NCBI GenBank assembly: GCA_049598145.1
Contig: JBMYNJ010000082.1
Location: 1 to 6,377 of the forward strand
Length of the DNA: 6,377 nucleotides
From: WTJH01 sp049598145
Lineage (GTDB): Bacteria; Bacteroidota; Bacteroidia; Flavobacteriales; Flavobacteriaceae
Direction: 5' to 3'
Shown: piece by piece, positions 1-6,119 of the stretch
Layout of the letters: each line of letters starts with the position of its first letter
Numbering within the stretch: position 1 is the first letter of the stretch
The notes under the pieces: generated by a model
The model's input: only the letters and a program-made list of their open reading frames with translations
Database searches by the model: none
What the model was told of the DNA's origin: nothing
Made by a program: the position numbers and the translations under genes

Positions 1-21
1 CGTTAACTCCCTCATTTTTAG

Positions 22-96
22 GGTGGAAGATCGGTCTCGAACCGACGACCTCCTGAACCACAATCAGGCGCTCTAACCAACTGAGCTACAACCACC
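22..96 (-). tRNA. tRNA-His (anticodon GTG)
   Basis: A complete cloverleaf reads on the minus strand. The D stem is GCTC/GAGC, the anticodon stem is CCTGA/TCAGG around loop TTGTGGT (anticodon GTG, histidine), and the T stem is GTCGG/CCGAT around loop TTCGAGA with one G-T wobble. A G at position -1 (base 96) faces C73 (base 22), the identity pair expected for tRNA-His. CCA is not encoded: CT follows C73. Oddly, acceptor positions 5-6 are TT facing TT at 67-68, giving two adjacent U-U mismatches in an otherwise paired stem (GTGGTTG against CTTCCAC). The gene lies 42 nt after the bshB1 stop and has its own promoter-like sequence upstream. The identity is certain; whether the mismatches are real or sequence error is open. 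Confidence 0.95.
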
Positions 97-106
97 GTTT
101 GAGCGG

Positions 107-137
107 CAAATTTAAAAAATTTTATACGGGCACAAAA
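107..137 (-). promoter_or_regulatory. Bacteroidota-type promoter for tRNA-His
   Basis: On the minus strand TAAATTTG (114-107) exactly matches the Bacteroidota -7 consensus TAnnTTTG. A TTTG element (136-133, preceded by another T) sits 18 bp upstream at the usual -33 position. The predicted start is a few bases before the mature tRNA 5' end at 96. The -33 box begins right after the bshB1 stop codon, so the tRNA can be transcribed independently of the operon above it. The call rests on motif match and spacing only. Confidence 0.6.
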
Positions 138-138
138 G

Positions 139-861
139 TTAAATTAAGGAATCAAAGTCTGAAACCCCGATTAAACGATCCACGGTAAAGCCTTCACCAG
201 CCTCAACACCCAATAAACGTCCAAAATTTCGAGCCCTGTAGCGAACACTATCTAAAAAATTACGACTGCTAATTGGTGTTTCAGGAGCGTTGTTTGTTGG
301 ATCAAAAAACTGAGATTTATAGGCCTCAACCGCTCCCATTTTTGCTTCTAAAAATCCACTGATATCCAAGACAATATCTGGCTGAATGTCTTCCCATTGG
401 ATATAATGTAACAACAATCGGGGGCGCCAAGGTTCTTGAGGGTTTCCATAAAGATCAAGGGTCTCTATTTTGGCTAAGCCACTTAAAAAAGCGGCTTCCT
501 TCACCAGTTGACTTCCGCGTCCGTGGTCGATATGTCGGTCATGAATCGCATTACACAATACGATTTCAGGTTTGTAGGTTCGGATTTTCTGGATAAGTGC
601 TTTTTGATGGGTTTCGTCATTCACAAAAAAACCATCTCTAAATTGCAGGTTTTCTCGGAAGTAAACACCCAAGAGCTGAGCCGCTTTTTGGGCCTCTTTC
701 TCCCTAATTTTAACAGTCCCGCGAGTGCCCAACTCTCCAGCAGTAAGATCAATTATTCCAACTCTTTTGCCTTTTGCTATAACTTTAGCTAAACTCCCTC
801 CACACCCTAATTCTACATCGTCCGGATGGGCACCCAAGGCTAAAATGTCTACTGTACTCAT
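139..861 (-). CDS. bshB1: Bacillithiol biosynthesis deacetylase BshB1
   Basis: This 240-residue protein is a LmbE/PIG-L family zinc deacetylase. BshB1 removes the acetyl group from N-acetylglucosaminyl-malate, the second step of bacillithiol synthesis in the cytosol; BshC then adds cysteine. The N-terminal motif AHPDDVELGCGG (residues 11-22) supplies zinc ligands H12 and D15, with D14 as probable catalytic base. The motif HDRHIDHGRG (107-116) supplies H113 and the conserved H110. These positions coincide with those of the Bacillus cereus homologue BcZBP, and the length is typical. The start ATG overlaps the stop of the upstream PLP enzyme gene in an ATGA arrangement, implying translational coupling. 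bshA and bshC are not in the window. Some BshB homologues act on other GlcNAc conjugates, but the match to the BshB1 subgroup is strong. Confidence 0.93.
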   Translation of the reverse strand: MSTVDILALGAHPDDVELGCGGSLAKVIAKGKRVGIIDLTAGELGTRGTVKIREKEAQKAAQLLGVYFRENLQFRDGFFVNDETHQKALIQKIRTYKPEIVLCNAIHDRHIDHGRGSQLVKEAAFLSGLAKIETLDLYGNPQEPWRPRLLLHYIQWEDIQPDIVLDISGFLEAKMGAVEAYKSQFFDPTNNAPETPISSRNFLDSVRYRARNFGRLLGVEAGEGFTVDRLIGVSDFDSLI

Positions 862-1997
862 CTGTTTAAAGCCTGATTTAAATCCTGTTGCAGGTCTTCT
901 ACCGTCTCGATCCCTACAGAAAAACGAATCAAACGATCCGAAATTCCTTGAGACTGGCGTTCCTCTGGAGTGAGCAAGGCATGGGATGCCAGAGGGGGAC
1001 TAATCACTGTACTTTCTACTCCTGCCAAACTCATGGAGGGTTTAATTAGGTGTAATCGTTGACAAAATTCTAAAGCGTCCATAGTTTTAAGATCAAACGA
1101 GAGCATGGCTCCAAAACCCTGCATTTGTTTTTGGGCAAGAAGGTGTCCAGGGTGCGATCCCAGACCAGGATAATACACACGGGCAACTTCGGCTTGCTGA
1201 TCTAAAAATTGGGCTAATGTCAAAGCGTTTTGTGTTTGAGCATCTACCCGTAGTTTTAGGGTCTTTAGACTGCGTTCCAGTAACCAAACGGTCTGGTCGC
1301 TTAGATTTCCTCCTAAATTCTTTGCCAATCCATAAATGGGCGCCATCAAGTCCTGACGCGACACGACGGCTCCAGCACTAATGTCGCTATGTCCACCCAA
1401 ATACTTAGTTGCACTATGCACCACAACATCGATCCCTAAGGCCAATGGATTTTGGTTGACCGGACTGGCAAAAGTATTATCGATCATCGTCCACAATTGA
1501 TGATCTTTTGCCATGACGCTGAGGGATTTTAAATCGATAATATGCAATAAGGGGTTACTGGGAGTTTCCACATATATCCCACGTGTATTGGGTTGAATTG
1601 CCGCTTCAAAATCTTTTATTTTATGCCCAGAAGTAAAGGAAAACTCAATTCCATACTTGGGAAAACATTCCTTGATAAAGTTTCGTGTACCCCCATACAG
1701 GTCGTCCTGAAACACTACATGATCGCCTTTTTGGAGGTGCCCTAAAAGCGCCGTGCTAATCGCTGCCATCCCGGAACTAAAGATCAAACCGGTTTCTCCC
1801 CTTTCCAAGGCCGCAATCTTTCGGGCCAATCCTTGTTGATTAGGCGTGTTGAAATACCTTGGATAGCGGTTTTCCTCCACTCCATCAAAAGGATAAGACG
1901 TACTGGTATACAGTGGAGAGCCTACCCCTCCGAATTGTTCGTCATCAAGGGTTCCTGTGTGCACACAATGGGTCGAAAAGCCTTTATTTTTCTTCAC
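858..1997 (-). CDS. Cys/Met metabolism PLP-dependent enzyme (cystathionine gamma-synthase/lyase type)
   Basis: This 379-residue fold-type I PLP enzyme belongs to the Cys/Met metabolism family (cystathionine gamma-synthase, cystathionine lyases, methionine gamma-lyase). The PLP lysine is K198 in SATKYLGGHSD (195-205). SSGMAA (74-79) binds the phosphate, Y101 should stack on the ring, D173 in IDNTF contacts the pyridine nitrogen, and R358 in IRFSVGIE should bind the substrate carboxylate. Y45 and R47 match the YxR phosphate-binding pair from the partner subunit, but the following motif is FNTPN rather than the usual GNPT. The region after GVES (326-329) is also divergent, so the exact reaction and substrate cannot be assigned. 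The start is GTG at 1997-1995, one base after the peroxidase stop, with AGAAGGA about 5 nt upstream; the first internal Met is residue 77. Its stop overlaps the bshB1 start, which suggests a link to cysteine or thiol supply. Confidence 0.9.
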   Translation of the reverse strand: MKKNKGFSTHCVHTGTLDDEQFGGVGSPLYTSTSYPFDGVEENRYPRYFNTPNQQGLARKIAALERGETGLIFSSGMAAISTALLGHLQKGDHVVFQDDLYGGTRNFIKECFPKYGIEFSFTSGHKIKDFEAAIQPNTRGIYVETPSNPLLHIIDLKSLSVMAKDHQLWTMIDNTFASPVNQNPLALGIDVVVHSATKYLGGHSDISAGAVVSRQDLMAPIYGLAKNLGGNLSDQTVWLLERSLKTLKLRVDAQTQNALTLAQFLDQQAEVARVYYPGLGSHPGHLLAQKQMQGFGAMLSFDLKTMDALEFCQRLHLIKPSMSLAGVESTVISPPLASHALLTPEERQSQGISDRLIRFSVGIETVEDLQQDLNQALNR

Positions 1998-1998
1998 T

Positions 1999-2550
1999 TT
2001 ATCCTTCTATCCATTCAATAATTTCCGGGGCGTTAGGTTCAGTTCTCGGTTCAATCACTTGATCCAATTGTCCATCGGAGCCAATCAGATATTTTTGAAA
2101 ATTCCAACGCACCTTGGAATCCATAACTCCATTGCGTGTTTTGGCGGTTAAAAAGGCATATATAGGGTGCTGATTTCGCCCTTTGACAGATATTTTAGAC
2201 ATCATTGGGAAAGTTACGCCATAGTTCTTCTGACAAAAAGCAGAAATTTCCGTGTCAGAGTTCGGTTCTTGCCACATAAAATTATTAGCTGGAAATCCGA
2301 TGATCACAAAGTCTTGATCTTTATAAGTTTCATAAACTCGCTGTAATTTTTCATACTGATGCGTATATCCACATTTAGAAGCGGTATTCACAATCATCAC
2401 TTTCTTCCCTTTTAAATCTTTAAAATCGAAGATTTCGCCTTCAATATCCTTAACCTGAAATTGATAAATAGTTTTATTTGTAAAATTTTCCTTTTGTCCA
2501 CATGCAAGTGTGCAAAAACAAACCAGCAAGAGAAATTTAAATTGATACAT
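1999..2550 (-). CDS. Glutathione peroxidase family thiol peroxidase, putative lipoprotein
   Basis: With the start at ATG 2550 the product has 183 residues. Residues 1-16 form a hydrophobic signal peptide ending TLA before C17, a plausible though non-ideal lipobox (T rather than L at -3). The GPx domain spans about 28-182. The peroxidatic cysteine is C60 in NTASKCGYT, and Q94, W149 and N150 (KVRWNF) complete the catalytic tetrad. The cysteine usual in FPCNxF is alanine here (FPANNF, A88). C106 in EISAFC aligns with the resolving cysteine of thioredoxin-dependent GPx enzymes, so the reductant is probably thioredoxin-like rather than glutathione. The in-frame ATG at 2601 would add 17 residues and overlap clpS by 29 nt; I prefer 2550 because the signal peptide then starts cleanly, 22 nt after the clpS stop. 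It probably reduces peroxides in the envelope. The stop is one base before the GTG of the PLP enzyme gene. Confidence 0.88.
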   Translation of the reverse strand: MYQFKFLLLVCFCTLACGQKENFTNKTIYQFQVKDIEGEIFDFKDLKGKKVMIVNTASKCGYTHQYEKLQRVYETYKDQDFVIIGFPANNFMWQEPNSDTEISAFCQKNYGVTFPMMSKISVKGRNQHPIYAFLTAKTRNGVMDSKVRWNFQKYLIGSDGQLDQVIEPRTEPNAPEIIEWIEG

Positions 2551-2572
2551 AGCAAATGTTTTAACCGCTAAA

Positions 2573-2896
2573 TTAAATGATTTCAGCGGATAAACCTGCA
2601 TCTAGTAGTGCTGTACAACGAGGCTCTAAGTCTTCGTAAGTTCCCGACTTCACAGAACATTGCCCACTGAAATGTACAATATATGCACATTGTTCCGCTT
2701 GTTCATAGGTATGATCACACACTTTCACCAGAGTTTCAATCACATGATCGAAGGTGTTAACATCGTCGTTGTAAAGGATAAGTTCGTGCTCTCGCTCGGG
2801 CACCACTTTTAAATCAACAATTTCTTCGGGCTGGGGTGTCGTCAGGGGATTAGGCACATTCGAGCATGGCTGCCATCCATTCGTCTTTTTGTTCAT
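2573..2896 (-). CDS. clpS: ATP-dependent Clp protease adaptor ClpS
   Basis: ClpS delivers N-degron substrates to the ClpA/ClpP protease in the cytosol. The core (about residues 38-107) carries LILYNDDVNTFDHVI (39-53): N43, D44 and D45 should hold the substrate alpha-amino group and T48-F49 lie near the hydrophobic pocket. H75 in IVHFSG and the C-terminal LLDAGLSAEI are also typical. The ATG at 2896 gives 107 residues but overlaps prmA by 47 nt, and its first ~13 residues look like read-through of prmA sequence. A GTG at 2857-2855, straddling the prmA end, would give about 94 residues, closer to the usual family length. Both are possible; the longer form is listed because it uses the only ATG. 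The following peroxidase gene starts 22 nt downstream. Confidence 0.92.
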   Translation of the reverse strand: MNKKTNGWQPCSNVPNPLTTPQPEEIVDLKVVPEREHELILYNDDVNTFDHVIETLVKVCDHTYEQAEQCAYIVHFSGQCSVKSGTYEDLEPRCTALLDAGLSAEII

Positions 2897-3677
2897 GAGC
2901 CTTAATTATAAATCCATAGGCCAAAAGCCATTGCTGCATTTCTACCCAGTCGGATTGTAAGAACCCGCTGATAAAAATTTTTCCTTGGGGAAGCAAATGA
3001 AGTTTCAATTGGGGTAAATCGATTTGCAGTACATTTCTATTGATATTAGCTAAAATCCAGTGGAATGTCCCAGAAACTACTTGAATATCCCCTTGTTTGA
3101 GCTGAACATTTGCACAATCATTATTTTGGGCATTTTCAATAGAATTTTCCACACACCAGGCATCAATATCAATTCCTTCAATGGTTTTTGCTCCCATTTT
3201 TGAAGCCAATATTCCTAAAACTCCGGTGCCACATCCCATATCTAACACTTTTTCGGGAGCCTGTTCTTCTGCCAACATCAACTGAATCATCAACTGTGTT
3301 GTTTGATGGTGGCCCGTACCAAAACTCATCTTAGGGGTAATCACCAATTCATAAGGAAAATCTTGAGGCGGATGAAATCCGGCACGAACCAAACATTGAT
3401 CCCCCACCACAATGGGCTCAAAATTTTGTTCCCAGGTTTCATTCCAATTGTGCTTGGGATGCTGTTTGGTCGTAAAAGTAACTGCTACTTCAGGATGATC
3501 CTTTAAAGGGTAAGATTCCAAAAAATTAGGATCGAATAAATCGTTTGGCATAAAAGCCCTGAGTCCCTGTTCAGTAAGCTCAAAGCTCTCGAAAGGCAAA
3601 TCATGTAAATGTGCCAAAAGAATTTCAGCCCATGGCTCCGTTGGAGTTACCGAAAAATTGCATTCGATATAATCCAT
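2850..3677 (-). CDS. prmA: Ribosomal protein L11 methyltransferase PrmA
   Basis: This 275-residue SAM-dependent enzyme methylates amino groups of ribosomal protein L11 in the cytosol. The N-terminal substrate-recognition domain (about 1-65) leads to the PrmA linker motif NWNETWEQNFEPI (77-89). The methyltransferase domain follows: TPKMSFGTGHHQTTQLM (114-130), SAM-binding motif I VLDMGCGTGVLGI (144-156), acidic motif II IDID (169-172), and the post-IV motif LANINRN (209-215) that takes the place of NPPY-type motifs. Length is normal for Bacteroidota PrmA, somewhat shorter than the E. coli enzyme. The start ATG lies two bases after the tpiA stop, and the 3' end overlaps the longest clpS frame, so translation is likely coupled on both sides. 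The family assignment is secure. Confidence 0.95.
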   Translation of the reverse strand: MDYIECNFSVTPTEPWAEILLAHLHDLPFESFELTEQGLRAFMPNDLFDPNFLESYPLKDHPEVAVTFTTKQHPKHNWNETWEQNFEPIVVGDQCLVRAGFHPPQDFPYELVITPKMSFGTGHHQTTQLMIQLMLAEEQAPEKVLDMGCGTGVLGILASKMGAKTIEGIDIDAWCVENSIENAQNNDCANVQLKQGDIQVVSGTFHWILANINRNVLQIDLPQLKLHLLPQGKIFISGFLQSDWVEMQQWLLAYGFIIKAHEQKDEWMAAMLECA

Positions 3678-3679
3678 TT

Positions 3680-4426
3680 TTAAAAGGCATTGGCAATCGC
3701 CAAAAAGTCGTCTGCTTTTAAACTAGCACCTCCCACAAGACCACCATCGACATCCGCTTGTTGAAAAATTTCAGCAGCATTGGCAGGTTTAACGGACCCT
3801 CCGTAGAGAATGGACGTTTGATCTGCAACAGCATCTCCTAGCTTTTCTCGAATCAATCCACGAATAAATGCATGCATTTCTTGTGCTTGTTCAGGACTGG
3901 CCGTCTCTCCGGTACCGATAGCCCAAACGGGTTCATAAGCTAAGACCATTTTAGACCAATCGGCTTGGGAACGATTTAGCACCACCTCCAGTTGATGAGC
4001 AACTACTTCGGTTTGCTGGTTTTGCTTGCGTTCGGCTAATAGCTCTCCAAAACAGAAAATAATTTCCAAACCCGCATCTAACGCTGCCGCAACTTTTTGT
4101 GCTAGAATAGTATTGTCTTCTCCAAATTGTTCACGGCGCTCGGAATGCCCTAAAATAACTGTTTTGATCCCTATAGAATCAAGCATTTCTACCGAAACTT
4201 CACCTGTAAAAGCTCCAGAAGCAGCCTGATGAACGTTTTGAGCCATCACTTCTATAGCGGTGTCGGCCAAAATTCTTTGGGATTGTTCCAATTGTACAAA
4301 AGAAGGACCTACAATCATTCGAACAGAATCGGGATAGCTCCCGGAAGAGAGGTCTTCTAAAAGCTGGGCACCGGCACTGTGGTTTAAATTCATTTTCCAG
4401 TTGCCTGCAACAATATTCTTTCTCAT
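3680..4426 (-). CDS. tpiA: Triosephosphate isomerase
   Basis: A full-length 248-residue TIM barrel that interconverts dihydroxyacetone phosphate and glyceraldehyde 3-phosphate in glycolysis and gluconeogenesis. Catalytic residues are all visible: N9 and K11 in GNWKMN, H94 in LGHSERR (92-98), and E165 in YEPVWAIGTG (164-173), whose C-terminal half is the mobile loop 6. The phosphate-binding YGGSVKPAN follows near the C terminus, with DGGLVGGASL closing the barrel. The segment after the conserved C125 reads FGELLAER, where VGETLEER is the usual form; these are mild substitutions. The gene starts 7 nt after the ABC permease stop with no Shine-Dalgarno sequence, only A/T-rich bases, as is common in Bacteroidota. 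It ends two bases before prmA, so it is probably co-transcribed with its neighbours. Confidence 0.97.
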   Translation of the reverse strand: MRKNIVAGNWKMNLNHSAGAQLLEDLSSGSYPDSVRMIVGPSFVQLEQSQRILADTAIEVMAQNVHQAASGAFTGEVSVEMLDSIGIKTVILGHSERREQFGEDNTILAQKVAAALDAGLEIIFCFGELLAERKQNQQTEVVAHQLEVVLNRSQADWSKMVLAYEPVWAIGTGETASPEQAQEMHAFIRGLIREKLGDAVADQTSILYGGSVKPANAAEIFQQADVDGGLVGGASLKADDFLAIANAF

Positions 4427-4433
4427 TAGTTAA

Positions 4434-5513
4434 TTATAAATGGTTTCTCACACGTGGATCGAGATACACATAGACCCAATCCACACAAAAATTAATCAGC
4501 GTAAATATAAATGCAATCGTAATAACCGACCCCATAATCACAGGAATATCTAAACCGTTTAGAGCGGCTACAATTTCACGACCTAAACCTTTCCATCCGA
4601 AGATATATTCCACAAAAACAGCCCCGGCTAATAAAGAAGCAAACCAACCCGAAACAGCAGTTACTACAGGGGTTAAAGCATTTTTGAGGGCGTGTTTCAA
4701 CAAAATCTGAACATCACTCAAGCCCTTGGAGCGTGCCGTGCGGATATAATCCTCCTGCCAAACTTCGATCAAACTGCTCCGCACCAATTGAGTTACCAAG
4801 GCTAAAGGACGAATCCCCAAGACAATTGCGGGTAAAATTAGATTGCGCCAACGAATGGTATAGGCTTCCCCAAAATCGTCTAAATGATAGAGGCTCCCCG
4901 TCATGCTTAAGCCCGTGTAATCCTTTAACACATAACCGAAAAGCCAAGAAAACAGGATGGCACTAAAAAAGGAAGGGATAGAAATACCCAGAGTACTGAT
5001 CAGTAAAAGTATTCGATCCAACCATCGATCTTTGTAAAACATGGCTAAAGTGCCGAAAACCAAACCTATAATAACTCCTATACAGATGGATGCCATCGCC
5101 AATAGGATGGTATGCGGGAGGGTTTCACGGAGGATGGATGCGACCGATTTACCTGTTTTTTGATAAGATGTCCTAAAATAAGGAAGCTTTATCACCAGCT
5201 CAAATGGGCCCAAATGAGCCAAAGACCAACCTCCATAGGTCTCAGTTCGGTAATGGGCAAAGTGATTCTTATTTAATGGATGGAGCGAAATTGGACTTAA
5301 ATCATTTAAGTAGTAGAAATACTGATGGCTTTTGGGTAGATTAAACCCATATTTTTCTTTCAGTTGAGCCAACTGTTCACTGTTTTCGTTCTGATCCAAC
5401 ATCATCTGCGCGGGATCACCGGGCAGGATAGTAAACAAAAAAAACACCAAAGTTACCACCCCCCAAAGGACTATGAGCATTTGAAAGAACTGTTTTAAGA
5501 GGGTCGATCCCAT
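4434..5513 (-). CDS. ABC transporter permease, DppB/OppB type
   Basis: This 359-residue inner-membrane protein resembles permeases for peptides, nickel or related solutes (binding-protein-dependent family). TM1 (about 9-30) runs into the DppB signature TILPGDPA (28-35). Further hydrophobic segments lie near 133-159, 167-194, 224-244, 285-305 and 325-350. The cytoplasmic EAA loop, DYIRTARSKGLSD (255-267) followed by KHALKNALTP, is where the ATPase docks. Between TM1 and TM2 there is a soluble, presumably periplasmic stretch (about 36-125) longer than in the E. coli protein. No second permease, ATPase or binding protein is in the window, so partners must be encoded elsewhere and the substrate cannot be named. 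The start shares one base with the DUF1599 stop (TAATG), and tpiA follows after 7 nt. Confidence 0.9.
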   Translation of the reverse strand: MGSTLLKQFFQMLIVLWGVVTLVFFLFTILPGDPAQMMLDQNENSEQLAQLKEKYGFNLPKSHQYFYYLNDLSPISLHPLNKNHFAHYRTETYGGWSLAHLGPFELVIKLPYFRTSYQKTGKSVASILRETLPHTILLAMASICIGVIIGLVFGTLAMFYKDRWLDRILLLISTLGISIPSFFSAILFSWLFGYVLKDYTGLSMTGSLYHLDDFGEAYTIRWRNLILPAIVLGIRPLALVTQLVRSSLIEVWQEDYIRTARSKGLSDVQILLKHALKNALTPVVTAVSGWFASLLAGAVFVEYIFGWKGLGREIVAALNGLDIPVIMGSVITIAFIFTLINFCVDWVYVYLDPRVRNHL

Positions 5514-6061
5514 TATTTTTCAGCTTGTTCTTCCAATAAAATCAAAGCAAACAAGGCATAATTGACCATATCCATATAATTGGCTGCAATCCCTTCGGAG
5601 ACTAAAGTTTTTCCGGCGTTATCTTCAATTTGCTTGACCCGTAATAACTTTTGCAAAATTAAATCCGTGAGAGAGGATACCCGCATGTCTCGCCAGGCTT
5701 CCCCGTAGTCGTGATTTTTAAGAAGCATGAGATCCTGACATGATTTTGCATAGTATTGATAGGCTTCCAGAGCCTGATTAGCGTTCATATCCGGCTGATC
5801 TGCTACCCCTTTATCCAATTGAATCAGTCCCATGATGCTATAGTTCACAATCCCGATGAATTCCGAGGTTTGCCCTTCCTCAATTTTTTGAACCCCTTGT
5901 TCCTGTATGCTTCTAATTCGTTGAGCTTTAATAAAGATCTGATCGGTCAGGGAAGGTAATCGCAAAATCCTCCAAGCGGTCCCATAATCCACTGCCTTTT
6001 TTTCAAATAAAGCAGTGCACTGTTGAAGTACTTTTGCATATTGTTTTTGAGTGTCGGACAT
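5513..6061 (-). CDS. DUF1599 (nucleotide modification associated domain 1) protein, tandem repeat
   Basis: This 182-residue, probably all-helical cytosolic protein consists of two copies of one unit. Copy 1 carries DYGTAWRILRLPSLTD (25-40) and IVNYSIMGLIQL (71-82). Copy 2 carries DYGEAWRDMRVSSLTD (118-133) and MVNYALFALILL (165-176). The offset is 93-94 residues, and both copies keep DYGxAWR, SLTD and VNY. This matches DUF1599, which I recall being renamed Nmad1 because phage relatives occur with base-modification genes; no reaction is established for the chromosomal form. There is no signal peptide or membrane segment. It is first in the minus-strand series, diverging from folP across a 58-bp gap, and overlaps the permease start by one base. 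Family confidence is high; function is unknown. Confidence 0.88.
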   Translation of the reverse strand: MSDTQKQYAKVLQQCTALFEKKAVDYGTAWRILRLPSLTDQIFIKAQRIRSIQEQGVQKIEEGQTSEFIGIVNYSIMGLIQLDKGVADQPDMNANQALEAYQYYAKSCQDLMLLKNHDYGEAWRDMRVSSLTDLILQKLLRVKQIEDNAGKTLVSEGIAANYMDMVNYALFALILLEEQAEK

Positions 6062-6075
6062 GCCTGTTAATTTTG
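6046..6075 (+). promoter_or_regulatory. Bacteroidota-type promoter for folP
   Basis: TAATTTTG (6068-6075) matches the TAnnTTTG -7 consensus, and TTTG (6046-6049) lies exactly 18 bp upstream at the -33 position, the same geometry as the tRNA-His promoter in this window. The predicted start is near 6082, leaving a leader of about 38 nt before the folP ATG at 6120. The -33 box overlaps the first codons of the divergent DUF1599 gene. This is a motif-based prediction. Confidence 0.6.
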
Positions 6076-6091
6076 CTTAAATTTCGAACAA

Positions 6092-6108
6092 TTTTCCGAT
6101 CCGGAAAA
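6092..6108. promoter_or_regulatory. Perfect inverted repeat in the divergent promoter region
   Basis: TTTTCCG-ATC-CGGAAAA is a 7-bp perfect inverted repeat with a 3-bp spacer in the 58-bp gap between folP and the DUF1599 gene. It lies about 10-26 bases downstream of the predicted folP start and 31-47 bases upstream of the DUF1599 ATG. It could be an operator for a dimeric regulator, or a small hairpin in the folP leader. It is not followed directly by a T run on the plus strand, so an intrinsic terminator is unlikely. No known regulator is recognised from the sequence. Confidence 0.4.
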
Positions 6109-6119
6109 AGAAAGTTTTT

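Noticed and set aside
108..122. A/T-only inverted repeat (AAATTT ... AAATTT) after bshB1, considered as a terminator
   Set aside because: There is no G/C-containing stem, and the region is better explained as the tRNA-His promoter.
508..973. Plus-strand open frames opposite bshB1 and the start of its upstream neighbour
   Set aside because: They lie antisense to clearly recognised enzymes, show no family motifs and have no promoter or ribosome binding site; they are reading-frame shadows.
1833..2151. Three overlapping plus-strand frames across the PLP enzyme/peroxidase junction
   Set aside because: All are antisense to well-supported genes and have no recognisable protein features.
4714..4966. 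Alternative frames of 77 codons on both strands inside the ABC permease gene
   Set aside because: The permease frame here encodes the conserved EAA loop and membrane segments; the others show no coding signal.
5061..5068. TAGGTTTG on the minus strand, a TAnnTTTG promoter match inside the permease gene
   Set aside because: An isolated 8-bp match inside a coding region far from any start codon, with no convincing -33 partner examined; chance occurrence is likely.
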